Below, piece after piece: positions 17,499 to 26,026 of a stretch of 64,000 nucleotides of DNA. Made by a program: the position numbers and the translations under genes. Below the pieces are notes generated by a model. It was given only the letters and a program-made list of their open reading frames with translations, searched no databases and was not told where the DNA came from. The stretch is from an uncultured Clostridia bacterium (GTDB lineage: Bacteria; Bacillota; Clostridia; Christensenellales; Borkfalkiaceae), in NCBI GenBank assembly GCA_934247935.1, contig CAKQKE010000011.1, positions 5,262-69,261 on the forward strand, in the 5' to 3' direction. How positions within the stretch are numbered: position 1 is the stretch's first letter; every line of letters starts with the position of its first letter.

Positions 17499-18986
17499 TT
17501 ATTCCTTTCCTTCGATGTCGGTTTTGCGAATCTTAATTTTTGGGTATTTAACTCTATCGTGATAGATACCCGCAATGTTTTCGACTATCGCATTGCGGAT
17601 AATTTCAATTTCGCGCAAAGTGATATCACACTCCGAAAATTGATCGAGTTCCATTCTTTCTTCTATTATTTCCCTGACCGCTCTGTCGACTTTTTCGCCC
17701 GACCTGTCGTTCATCGAACGGATTTTCGCCTCACTTGCGTCGCAAATCATTATTATTGCGGCAATTTTGGTCTGCGGCTTAGGTCCTTGATAAGAGTAAT
17801 TTCTTATATCGACTTCGTTGTCGGTAAATTTAAGTGCCTTTGCGTAGAAATATCTTATTGGCAACGTGCCGTGGTGCTGAAGCGCGACGTCTGCCAAAAA
17901 TTGCGGCAAATTGTTTCTTTGTATCAAATCGTAACCGTCGGTCGTGTGCGAACGGATTATATCAACCGAAAGTTCGGGGGTGAGTCCCGCATGCGGGTTT
18001 TCACCCATCTGGTTTTCGGCGAAAAATTCGGGGTTCTTAAGTTTTCCCATATCGTGGTAATAAGCCGCCGCCCTCGCCATAATCGCCTTTTCTCCTATCG
18101 CTATTGCGCAAGCCTGCGCAAGCGTGGACACAACGATACAGTGTTGATAAGTGCCCGGGGCTTGAAGCCTGAGCCTTTTTATAAGTTTTGCGTTGCTGTC
18201 GGTAAGTTCGGCAAGACGGAAATCGGTATCCACGTTGAAAATATACTCGAGCAGCGGTAAAAATATCATTACGAATACTATCGAAAGTATACCCGAGAAA
18301 ATACTTAACGCGATAAGCCAAATGCTGTTTGCACTGTGCGGTATTACTTCCAGAATAAGCACGCAAATAAACGCGGGTATCGATATACACGAACCTAAAA
18401 GGAAAAGTTTTGCCCTTTCAAGCACCTGGTTTACAAGATAAATGCCCAGCACGCCGCAAGTAAACCCGAGAATAAGCGACGAAAATATCGCCTTGTCCGA
18501 AGTACCAACAAAGTTGATATTCGTAAACGTATCCATTATAAACACCATTATGCAAAGCACGGTGTTTACCGTAATTGCCGAGGTTCTGTCAACAAGCATA
18601 AGCGTGAGAATCGCGCACAATGCAAAAGGTCTTGCGTAAATACCCACGTATTTGCCCACAATGTAAGACATCAACAAACTTATTTCCACTATTACGAAAA
18701 TAAGGTTTACGTTGGAGGCGATTTTTATTGCGTTTCTGTTTTCAAAAATGAAATACAAATACATTATACCGACGAGTATCGTCGTTTCTACCACCAGATA
18801 TAAAAAGTCTTTTCTTGTAGACGTGTTTTTAAAATACTCGACAAACGACGCCTGCGACGGGTCGTTTAAATATATCGTCGCAATATATATTCCGGCAATG
18901 ATTATCGTGTGTAAAACGAACAAAAATATTGTCCTTACGTAATCCGACGTCTTCCACGGACTGATTTTGCGTGATTGAACAAACAT
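17499..18986 (-). CDS. pgpH: 7TM-HD family cyclic-di-AMP phosphodiesterase, PgpH-like, short form
   Basis: PgpH hydrolyses c-di-AMP with an intracellular HD domain behind seven membrane helices. In this 495-residue protein helix 1 is at about 19-40 and the next helix already at about 60-80. Helices continue to about 265, and the HD domain follows with QHCIVVS, the metal pair in AYYHDMGKL, and the later H in RSHTTDGYDL and QHHGTL. Family members of about 700 residues carry a large ectodomain between helices 1 and 2; here only about 20 residues separate them. The HD residues are intact, so the enzyme is probably active. It starts at ATG 18986 with GAGGAAG upstream. It lies between phoH (253 bp upstream) and ybeY, the usual place. 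Confidence 0.92.
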   Translation of the reverse strand: MFVQSRKISPWKTSDYVRTIFLFVLHTIIIAGIYIATIYLNDPSQASFVEYFKNTSTRKDFLYLVVETTILVGIMYLYFIFENRNAIKIASNVNLIFVIVEISLLMSYIVGKYVGIYARPFALCAILTLMLVDRTSAITVNTVLCIMVFIMDTFTNINFVGTSDKAIFSSLILGFTCGVLGIYLVNQVLERAKLFLLGSCISIPAFICVLILEVIPHSANSIWLIALSIFSGILSIVFVMIFLPLLEYIFNVDTDFRLAELTDSNAKLIKRLRLQAPGTYQHCIVVSTLAQACAIAIGEKAIMARAAAYYHDMGKLKNPEFFAENQMGENPHAGLTPELSVDIIRSHTTDGYDLIQRNNLPQFLADVALQHHGTLPIRYFYAKALKFTDNEVDIRNYSYQGPKPQTKIAAIIMICDASEAKIRSMNDRSGEKVDRAVREIIEERMELDQFSECDITLREIEIIRNAIVENIAGIYHDRVKYPKIKIRKTDIEGKE

Positions 18987-19187
18987 TGTTTTCTTCCTCT
19001 TTTAGTTTTAATCGCTGATTATCTCTATATAGTTTTTTTCGTATGATTTGATTTTGAATTTGAGTTTTGGCGCATATGCCACATACACGCGACGCACGCC
19101 GGCGCGCGCGAGTTTATGTCGCACTTGATTAGTCTTTTAGTAAGTTGTACACGTTTTAATAAACAGTACCCGTTTTTGTAAAATTCA

Positions 19188-19221
19188 GCCGTTTTTACGC
19201 AACACGTATGTCGTAAAACGG
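19188..19221. repeat. TACGTA-type intergenic hairpin between phoH and pgpH
   Basis: CCGTTTTTACG and CGTAAAACGG arms around a CACGTATG core, just after the phoH stop. Dispersed family member. It may partly uncouple phoH from pgpH. Confidence 0.6.
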
Positions 19222-19239
19222 AAAATTTATAAAACTAAT

Positions 19240-20241
19240 TTAAATTTGCGGTTTGTCTTTTCTAAGCGCGACAAACCTGGCTTTTGCCTCTTCGCTTTTT
19301 GAATATGCGTTGATTATTTTCATCACAAGCGGGTGTCTCACGACGTCTTTTGCGGTAAGTTTGACGATTTCTATCCCCTCGATATTTTTCAGAATTTCCG
19401 TTGCATGAATAAGTCCGCTCTTCTTACCGGCAGGAAGGTCGATTTGCGTTACGTCGCCCGTAACCACCGTTTTGCTGCCGTCGCCCATTCTCGTGAGAAA
19501 CATTTTCATCTGTTCTTTAGTTGTATTTTGCGCTTCGTCTAAAATTATAAACGCATTTGAAAGCGTCCTGCCGCGCATATAAGCGAGCGGAGCAATTTCT
19601 ATCACTCCTTTTTCAATGAGTTTTTGATAGGTATCAAGTCCGAACATCTCTTGAAGAGCGTCGTACAACGGGCGCAGATACGGATCTACTTTGGACTGTA
19701 AGTCTCCCGGTAAAAACCCGAGACTTTCGCCCGCCTCTACCGCGGGTCTTGTAAGAATAATTTTTTCAACTTCCTTGCACTTATACGCGGTAACCGCCAT
19801 GGCAACGGCGAGATAGGTTTTACCCGTGCCGGCAGGTCCTACGCCGAATACTATAGTATTTTTTCTGATTGCATCGACGTATTTCTTTTGCCCGACCGTT
19901 TTGCATTTTATCTGTTTGCATCTGGACGTAACGGCAATTACGTCGCCCACTATATTTTCCACTTCGTCGAGCATTCCGTCCTTTGCCATTTCGATGAGAT
20001 ATACTATCCTTGTCTTGTCGACACTTTCGCCTTTTTTGATGATATCGACCATTTTACAAAGTACGTCTTTCGCAATCTTGACATTTTGCTCTTCACCGGT
20101 GATTTTTATTACACCGGATTCAACGTACGCTTCGGTTGTTGTAGAAAACGTAACAAAATCCAGATTTGCATCAAAAACACCTAAAAGTTTTGACAAAACG
20201 TCTACGCTTTCCACTTTAATTTTTTCAGTAACCAACGACAA
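19240..20241 (-). CDS. phoH: PhoH-family ATPase
   Basis: A 333-residue cytoplasmic P-loop ATPase of the PhoH/YbeZ group, linked to RNA metabolism and to YbeY. It has Walker A GPAGTGKTYLA, the conserved RPAVEAGESLGFLPGD, Walker B IILDEAQN and sensor-like TGDVTQIDLP. The start is a TTG at 20241, fixed by GGAGG 5-8 bases upstream; the preceding yqfD stop codon lies one base away. It forms an operon with yqfC and yqfD. Confidence 0.95.
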   Translation of the reverse strand: MSLVTEKIKVESVDVLSKLLGVFDANLDFVTFSTTTEAYVESGVIKITGEEQNVKIAKDVLCKMVDIIKKGESVDKTRIVYLIEMAKDGMLDEVENIVGDVIAVTSRCKQIKCKTVGQKKYVDAIRKNTIVFGVGPAGTGKTYLAVAMAVTAYKCKEVEKIILTRPAVEAGESLGFLPGDLQSKVDPYLRPLYDALQEMFGLDTYQKLIEKGVIEIAPLAYMRGRTLSNAFIILDEAQNTTKEQMKMFLTRMGDGSKTVVTGDVTQIDLPAGKKSGLIHATEILKNIEGIEIVKLTAKDVVRHPLVMKIINAYSKSEEAKARFVALRKDKPQI

Positions 20242-20242
20242 A

Positions 20243-21139
20243 TTATCCTCCGCTTACGGTCTTTCTGTAATATAATTTTACTTCAACCGTATTTGCCTGT
20301 TTGTTTAATACTATTTCTTGTTTCACCGTTTCTTTCCCGAGATTGAATTTTGCAAGTTCTATCGCCCGCAAAACGCTGTCGTCCGAAAAGTCGTTTACTT
20401 TTATTTCTTCTTTATAAACGTATTCGACAATGACTTTTGCAAACACGTCGGTAGGGCGTTTTTCGTCGCGATAAGTGTAATACCCGTCGACGATAATTTC
20501 GCCTTTTGTTATGCTTTCGCCGGTTTTTTTAAGAGCCGTACCCCTATAAACGGCTAAAAAAATTATTACTCCGTCGTCTTCGGCAACTATTTTATCCGTC
20601 AAAAACAAGCCGCAATCGCCGCTTTCAACCGATTTTTCGGTGTGCACGACAAGCCTGTATCCTCTTTTATATACCGAAACGAACGCAATGGAATCGCTGC
20701 ATGAAAAAATGTCTTTACTTATACCGTCCGTGTCTATATCTTTTAAAAGCGAAAATTTTTTAACTAAGCGGCTGTTCAACACCTCGTCGATTTCGTTTTT
20801 AAAGTAAACCGAATCGCCCGAATATTCCACTTTAACAACAAACGTATTGCTTAAAAACAGCAAAAACGTGAATATCAGCAGTCCTATGGCGATACCCGCT
20901 CTCGATATAAGCCGTTTTAACGGATACAGCACTCCGCTATAAGACACGCTTTCATTATACCACATATTTTTGCAAATTGCAAAAACTTTTTTATCGTCTT
21001 TACTGTTATATGTAATTATTAGTTTATTGCGTTTTGTTATTTCGGCTTTTTCGATGCGTATTTTGCGGGCTTTAAGTTTTTTTAAAAGCAAAGCGTAATT
21101 GCCTCCCCTTAAAACCACCGTGGTAGAAAGCAGTCTCAT
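20243..21139 (-). CDS. yqfD: YqfD-family sporulation/membrane protein
   Basis: A 298-residue bitopic membrane protein of the YqfD family (in Bacillus a sigma-E-controlled sporulation gene). It has an N-terminal soluble part, one clear helix (GIAIGLLIFTFLLFLSNTFV, about 92-111) and a large extracytoplasmic C-terminal region. The role is unknown beyond its tie to spore formation; many Clostridia keep it. The ATG overlaps yqfC by 4 bp. Confidence 0.9.
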   Translation of the reverse strand: MRLLSTTVVLRGGNYALLLKKLKARKIRIEKAEITKRNKLIITYNSKDDKKVFAICKNMWYNESVSYSGVLYPLKRLISRAGIAIGLLIFTFLLFLSNTFVVKVEYSGDSVYFKNEIDEVLNSRLVKKFSLLKDIDTDGISKDIFSCSDSIAFVSVYKRGYRLVVHTEKSVESGDCGLFLTDKIVAEDDGVIIFLAVYRGTALKKTGESITKGEIIVDGYYTYRDEKRPTDVFAKVIVEYVYKEEIKVNDFSDDSVLRAIELAKFNLGKETVKQEIVLNKQANTVEVKLYYRKTVSGG

Positions 21140-21399
21140 TGCAACTTTTCCACCTTGATAATTTTGCCCGAGACAGCCACGTCTTTGTCGTAAAGTTTTT
21201 CGATTTTCAAGTCCTTTCCTTCAACAGAAATTTTGCCGCTTTTTACCGCAAACAACACCTCTTTGTCGTTATACCCGACGATTCCTTGCACTCCCTCGAA
21301 ATACCCCCCGCGCGAGCCGAACACCTGGTATCTGAAATCGCAAGGGACAATCTCTTTTTCTCCGCAAAAAAAGCACGTTACGTTTTCTATAAAACTCAT
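21136..21399 (-). CDS. yqfC: YqfC/YabP-family protein
   Basis: A small protein (87 residues) of the YabP/YqfC fold, the invariable partner of yqfD. The conserved segment VFGSRGGYFEGVQGIVGY and the repeated V-x-GKxxxVExL turns are typical. GAGAGG lies upstream of the ATG. It is first in the yqfC-yqfD-phoH transcript, with a possible sigma-E-type promoter 30-60 bp upstream. Confidence 0.88.
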   Translation of the reverse strand: MSFIENVTCFFCGEKEIVPCDFRYQVFGSRGGYFEGVQGIVGYNDKEVLFAVKSGKISVEGKDLKIEKLYDKDVAVSGKIIKVEKLQ

Positions 21400-21428
21400 T
21401 TTAAACCTCTCACGGTTATTATCGGTAT

Positions 21429-21458
21429 ATTATACGGCTTCCGGCATAATCAATATAC
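21429..21458 (-). promoter_or_regulatory. Possible sigma-E-type promoter of yqfCD-phoH
   Basis: On the minus strand GTATATT (21452-21458) and CGTATAAT (21429-21436) are 15 bp apart, close to the sporulation sigma-E pattern (KMATATT, 13-15 bp, CATAYAAT). No good sigma-A -35 fits the same -10. Confidence 0.35.
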
Positions 21459-21577
21459 CCGTTTAATGCAAAATCCCACCGCAAAACCGCAAAAAATAAA
21501 ACCGCACGGGCGTTTTGCCTCATACGGTTTTATAAAACAATTTTATTTTTCGTTTAAATGTTTTTACAAAACCTTGT

Positions 21578-22114
21578 TTAAAACAAGATTTTTTCTTTAA
21601 CAATCGACTCTATTTCGTTCCAACCGTCCAAGGCGAACAATTTAACTTTGTCCGAAGATGAAGTGGAAAGAATAATATTTCTCACGTTGTAAATAAACGA
21701 CGTCAAACCGCCCGAAACCGACACGCTTTTTACGCAATCGTAAGGCAATTCTTCAAAGCATACCATATCGCCGAGATTATATTTGATTATTATTCTTCTA
21801 TCGGTAAACACGTAAACTGTGTTTATAAGTTTCGATTGCTTTTCAAAAATACTCATAAGCCAGAACACTTCGGGCACGATATGAATAATAAGCAACGCGA
21901 CAAACAAAATCGCCATCCATATTTTTTTACCGTCGGCAATGCCGATAGCCACGCTGACCCCCACGAAAAAGCAATCGCCCGCAAGACAAATTAGCGCGAT
22001 AAGAATAAGCAATGTAAGTTGACCTTTAAGCCTTGCACTCGCTTTCGGCTTTACTTTTTTTATTACCTCTTCGCCTTCATATAAATAATTTTCCAATGCC
22101 TTTTTATTGTCCAT
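21578..22114 (-). CDS. Membrane protein with bacterial PH domain (YdbT/bPH2-like)
   Basis: A 178-residue protein with a short cytoplasmic start, two membrane helices (about 30-52 and 66-88), and a C-terminal bacterial pleckstrin-homology-like domain showing the hallmark VYVFTDRRIIIKYN...YDCVKSVSV. Related proteins (YdbS/YdbT) are poorly understood and may bind lipids or other membrane proteins. GGAGGTG lies 5 bases before the ATG. It is single, between yqfC and tcdA. Confidence 0.8.
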   Translation of the reverse strand: MDNKKALENYLYEGEEVIKKVKPKASARLKGQLTLLILIALICLAGDCFFVGVSVAIGIADGKKIWMAILFVALLIIHIVPEVFWLMSIFEKQSKLINTVYVFTDRRIIIKYNLGDMVCFEELPYDCVKSVSVSGGLTSFIYNVRNIILSTSSSDKVKLFALDGWNEIESIVKEKILF

Positions 22115-22239
22115 AACACACCTCCATAAATAACCGCTTTTACGGTTTTGTATCGTAGTTTACTCTTTTTAATCTATGCAAAACAAGCGCAAAACTACCA
22201 TTTTTACTAAATACGTGTTTTGTAAACGCGTCAAAACCG

Positions 22240-22941
22240 TCAATCTATAAACTTATGCACGATATACTCGCATATTTTAAGTCCCGCAACCGACGGCACG
22301 AAAGAAATACTCGCCGGCGGTACTTTTCTCGTGGACAAATCGCCCTTGATTGCCCTTGTGGGTTCTTCCTCGGTATAAAGCACGTCTACGTTTGTGATAC
22401 CGCGCGCTTTAAGTTCTTTTCGCATTACTTTACACAACGGGCAAACGTTAGTCTTTTTTATGTCGGTAATTTTAAATGCCCCGCCGTATAGTTTGTTTCC
22501 CGTACCCATACACGAAATTATAGGTATATTTTTCTCTTTTGCAAGTGATATAAGCAGCAGTTTAGATGTAACTGTATCGATCGCATCGGCAATGTAATCC
22601 ACACCCGAAAAATCAAACTCGTCTTTGGTCGTGGCGTCAAATCGTTTTGTATATATGACTATTTCCACGTCAGGATTTATATCTTTAAACCTTTCTTTTG
22701 CAACTTCGGTTTTATATCTGCCGACCGTGGAATTCAACGCAAAAAGTTGCCTGTTTATATTACTTTTATCGATTTTGTCGCCGTCACACAAAACAAGTTT
22801 TCCTATGCCCGCACGGCAAAGCCCTTCCGCAATGAAAGACCCCACCCCGCCGAGACCGAAAACAGCCACCGTTTTGCTTTGTAAAATATTAAATTTATCT
22901 ATTCCTATAAGGTTTATTTCTCTACCGAAAATTTCTTGCAT
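22240..22941 (-). CDS. tcdA: tRNA threonylcarbamoyladenosine dehydratase (TcdA/CsdL), E1-like
   Basis: TcdA uses ATP to cyclise the t6A base of tRNA into ct6A. The 233-residue protein has the E1/ThiF nucleotide loop FGLGGVGSF, the R-finger/Asn pair NINRQ, the DAIDTV motif, and a CPLC element. It is of normal family length. The ATG at 22941 (MQEIFGRE) matches the family start; a TTG 15 codons upstream is possible, and neither has a strong ribosome site. ThiF or MoeB would sit with thiamine or molybdopterin genes, which are absent. Confidence 0.87.
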   Translation of the reverse strand: MQEIFGREINLIGIDKFNILQSKTVAVFGLGGVGSFIAEGLCRAGIGKLVLCDGDKIDKSNINRQLFALNSTVGRYKTEVAKERFKDINPDVEIVIYTKRFDATTKDEFDFSGVDYIADAIDTVTSKLLLISLAKEKNIPIISCMGTGNKLYGGAFKITDIKKTNVCPLCKVMRKELKARGITNVDVLYTEEEPTRAIKGDLSTRKVPPASISFVPSVAGLKICEYIVHKFID

Positions 22942-23016
22942 ATAATTTTGATTTTTGCAATGTCGGCGTTTTTGTTCCGCCGCCAAAGACTATGATTTAA
23001 AATTCCTTTTTTTTGT

Positions 23017-24111
23017 TTAATTTCTCTTTATGTTGCCGCTATTTATAATAAAGGATTTATATTCCGTGCCTGAAAAAACTTCTTCATCGATGTGAGTACA
23101 AGTAATAATCGTTTGCACTCCGTTTACCTTTTCAAGCAGTCGTTTCTGGCGGTTTTTGTCAAGTTCACTCATAGCGTCGTCAAGTATCAAGACAGGATAC
23201 TCGCCTTGAGTCTGTTTAAAAATCTCAAGTTCGGCGAGTTTTAACGACAATGCGGCTGTGCGCTGTTGCCCTTGCGAGCCGTAATTTTTTACGTCTTCAC
23301 CGTTGACTTTTATCTTTAAATCGTCCCTGTGCGGACCTACCGTGGTATATCCTAAAATTCTGTCTTTTTCGACGTGTACTGATAGTTCTTCAATGAGTTT
23401 TTTTTCAATATCCGCCCTTTCTCCGGCGTAATCGTCTTCTCCCTTTACCGTCAAATTTTCTTTGCCGTCGGTAATAAATTCGTGAGCGGCTGTGGCAAAA
23501 GGTTGAAGTTGTTTTATAAACAAATTTCTGCACTCGATTATTTCGGCGGCGGCAGAGGCGAGTTGCCTGTCCCACACCTCCAAAGTAGAATAAACAAGGT
23601 CGTCGTCCTCTTCCTTTAAAAGGTTGTTGCGCTGATTTAAAATTTTGCGATAGCGTTGCAACGAGTAAAAATAACTGCGGTTTGTCTGCGATAAAGCGAT
23701 ATCCATAAATCTGCGCCTGTCCTCGGGACTTTCCTGAATGAGTTTCAATTCCCCGGGGTTGAAAAACACCGAATTTATATTGCCGAGCAGTTCGCCTATT
23801 TTAGCCACGGGCGCACCGTTGATTTTTACCGACTTGCTTTCGTTTTTGAAAAATTCCATTTTCACGTTGACGTTGCCGTATCTCGAAACCGCCGTCCCCT
23901 CTATTTGGGCGTTGTCTTTGCCGTAAGAAATAACCTGTTTATCTCTCGTCGCACGGGTGGAATACCCCGTACATAAATAAAAAATCGCCTCGGCGCAATT
24001 TGTTTTACCTTGCGCGTTGTCTCCGCTGAGTATATTTATACCGTCGGAAAACTCAAACGACTCGTTTTCATAATTTCTGAAGTTGTTTAATTGCAGATTT
24101 TTTATATACAT
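23017..24111 (-). CDS. recF: DNA replication/repair protein RecF
   Basis: A 364-residue SMC-like ATPase that works with RecO and RecR to load RecA at gaps. It has Walker A GDNAQGKT (30-37), the ABC signature QGQQRTAALSLKLAE and Walker B PVLILDDAMSELD. Length is normal. It is transcribed divergently from dnaA, and dnaN, which usually lies between the two, is missing here. A strong promoter lies at 24157-24184. Confidence 0.96.
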   Translation of the reverse strand: MYIKNLQLNNFRNYENESFEFSDGINILSGDNAQGKTNCAEAIFYLCTGYSTRATRDKQVISYGKDNAQIEGTAVSRYGNVNVKMEFFKNESKSVKINGAPVAKIGELLGNINSVFFNPGELKLIQESPEDRRRFMDIALSQTNRSYFYSLQRYRKILNQRNNLLKEEDDDLVYSTLEVWDRQLASAAAEIIECRNLFIKQLQPFATAAHEFITDGKENLTVKGEDDYAGERADIEKKLIEELSVHVEKDRILGYTTVGPHRDDLKIKVNGEDVKNYGSQGQQRTAALSLKLAELEIFKQTQGEYPVLILDDAMSELDKNRQKRLLEKVNGVQTIITCTHIDEEVFSGTEYKSFIINSGNIKRN

Positions 24112-24156
24112 AATTTCACTATAATTAACTTGATTTTTTTAGGTCAACCCTTTATA

Positions 24157-24184
24157 ATTATATATAATTATTATTATTTGTCAA
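24157..24184 (-). promoter_or_regulatory. Promoter of recF in the recF-dnaA divergent region
   Basis: Minus-strand TTGACA (24179-24184), 16-bp spacer, TATAAT (24157-24162). The 267-bp gap is strongly AT-rich around this promoter. I found no TTATCCACA-type DnaA-box cluster in it. Confidence 0.65.
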
Positions 24185-24378
24185 TTACTTAACAAAAAAA
24201 GCGCGTTTAAATTGCAAAAAGCGCATTAAAACGAATCTAATATTAAACCCGCTTGAATTAAAAAACAATCGGCAAAGAAACCAAAAAGCCGTAAGCCGGC
24301 GTTTTAAACGATATAAACGGGTTTAACACGCATATTTATGTCGCAAAAAAGTCATATGGTACGTTATCGGAGGAATTT

Positions 24379-25719
24379 ATGGAAGTTTATGAGATACTAT
24401 GGAAAAAAGTTTTGGAAGAACTCGAAAAGACCACTGCGCCGCTCGCTTACGAAACTTTTATAACAAGGCTTACGCCTGTAGACGTCAACGGAACGAAACT
24501 CGTTTTGTCCATACAGACGGAAACTTTAGCCAATACCATAGCGTCGAAATTCCTCGATAAAATTAAAGACGCGATATCAAAAGCAAAAATCGGCGTGACC
24601 GATATAGAACTGCATATAGGCAATTCGAAAGAAGACTTCCTTGCGGCAAACGGTTATTCCGCTTGCGACGTCGAGATAGAAAGCATGCCCATAAACCCGA
24701 AATACACTTTCGACTCGTTTGTCGTGGGCAACTCAAACAAGTTTTTATACAATGCGGCAAAATACGTCGCGGGTGCGTCGGGCACGAGCGACACGTATAA
24801 TCCCCTTTTCATTTACGGAAATTCGGGTCTCGGTAAAACGCATATCATGCACGCCATCGCCAACGAACTAATGAAAAACAACCCCGAACTTCACATTTTG
24901 TACGCCACTTGCGAAAAATTTACAAACGACCTTATCGCGACTATCCGACAAGGGCGAGGCGAAGGACAAAATTTCAGAAACAAGTACAGAAACGTGGACG
25001 TGCTTATGATCGACGATATACAATTCCTTGCGAAAAAACAATCCACTCAAGAGGAATTTTTCCACACTTTCAACGAGTTGTACGGTCAAAACAAACAAAT
25101 AATTTTATCAGCCGACTGTCAACCGAGCGAAATAGAACTTTTGGGCGAAAGACTGCGCACAAGGTTTGAAAGCGGACTTCTGGCACAGGTGCTGCCGCCC
25201 GACCTCGAAACAAAAATCGCGATACTGCAAAAAAAGGCGGAAGAGAAAAAATATATACTCGGTTTTGACGTAGCGCAATACATCGCCGAACACAGCGACA
25301 ACAACGTGCGTTCGCTTGAAGGGCTTTTGAATAAAGTAATTTTCGCGTCCATGCTTAAAGAAGAACCGATAACCGTTGCGCTTGCGCAGGAAGCGATTAA
25401 AGAATCCTCCACCACCGAGCAAACCGAAGCCACCACGGTGGACACGGTGATAAATGCGGTTTGCTCGTTTTATAAAATCAAACCCGCCGACTTGACCGGC
25501 AAAAAGAAAAATAAAGAAATCGTCGAGCCGAGACAAATTTGCATTTACCTTATATGCGAACTCGTTTCAGTACCTTTGATGACTATAGGAAAGGCTCTCG
25601 GCGGCAGAGATCACACCACAATTATGCACGCACGCAATAAAATCGCGGCGGAAATCAAAATCAACCAAAAAGTCTCGACTCAGGTCAACGATTTGAAAAA
25701 CCTTATACTTAAAAAGTAA
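24379..25719 (+). CDS. dnaA: Chromosomal replication initiator DnaA
   Basis: DnaA binds oriC and melts it to start replication. The 446-residue protein has the N-terminal helicase-loading domain, a short linker (about 90-115), the AAA+ core with Walker A GNSGLGKT (157-164) and Walker B VLMIDDIQF, and the C-terminal HTH with the signature GGRDHTTIMHA. GGAGG lies 7 bases before the ATG. Length is normal. It is divergent from recF and followed by mnmG, a common near-origin neighbour. Confidence 0.98.
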   Translation: MEVYEILWKKVLEELEKTTAPLAYETFITRLTPVDVNGTKLVLSIQTETLANTIASKFLDKIKDAISKAKIGVTDIELHIGNSKEDFLAANGYSACDVEIESMPINPKYTFDSFVVGNSNKFLYNAAKYVAGASGTSDTYNPLFIYGNSGLGKTHIMHAIANELMKNNPELHILYATCEKFTNDLIATIRQGRGEGQNFRNKYRNVDVLMIDDIQFLAKKQSTQEEFFHTFNELYGQNKQIILSADCQPSEIELLGERLRTRFESGLLAQVLPPDLETKIAILQKKAEEKKYILGFDVAQYIAEHSDNNVRSLEGLLNKVIFASMLKEEPITVALAQEAIKESSTTEQTEATTVDTVINAVCSFYKIKPADLTGKKKNKEIVEPRQICIYLICELVSVPLMTIGKALGGRDHTTIMHARNKIAAEIKINQKVSTQVNDLKNLILKK

Positions 25720-26026
25720 AAATTTTAATCATTTTACTTTATTTGCTTTTCCTTTCCCTTTTTGCTGTTCTTTACTATTAGTTTCTTTACTATTATAAGA
25801 CGCAAAAGGGAAAATATTTTTGTGTTTATCTATCGGAAAACATGCCGTTAGTAGGGCGAAATATGCCGTTTTTGTCATTTTTGCACAATACGTATACTGC
25901 AAATGCGACAACTTGAATTGTTTTTATGAAATATTTTTCAAGACAGGCAACCATAAATGATTTTTATAAAAACATTGTTGATTTAATAAATTATTTTTGA
26001 ATTTTACCTGTTCAGGACTAAATTAT
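25720..26026. other. dnaA-mnmG intergenic region, AT-rich
   Basis: No gene, no clear DnaA boxes. It contains a weak TACGTA-type repeat remnant (ACAATACGTATACTGC near 25884) and, before mnmG, AGGACTAAATTATATG. It could hold part of the origin, but nothing in the sequence proves that. Confidence 0.4.

Noticed and set aside
24112..26026. Replication origin (oriC) around dnaA
   Set aside because: The gene context favours it and the gaps are AT-rich, but I found no cluster of TTATCCACA-like boxes, so no origin feature is called.
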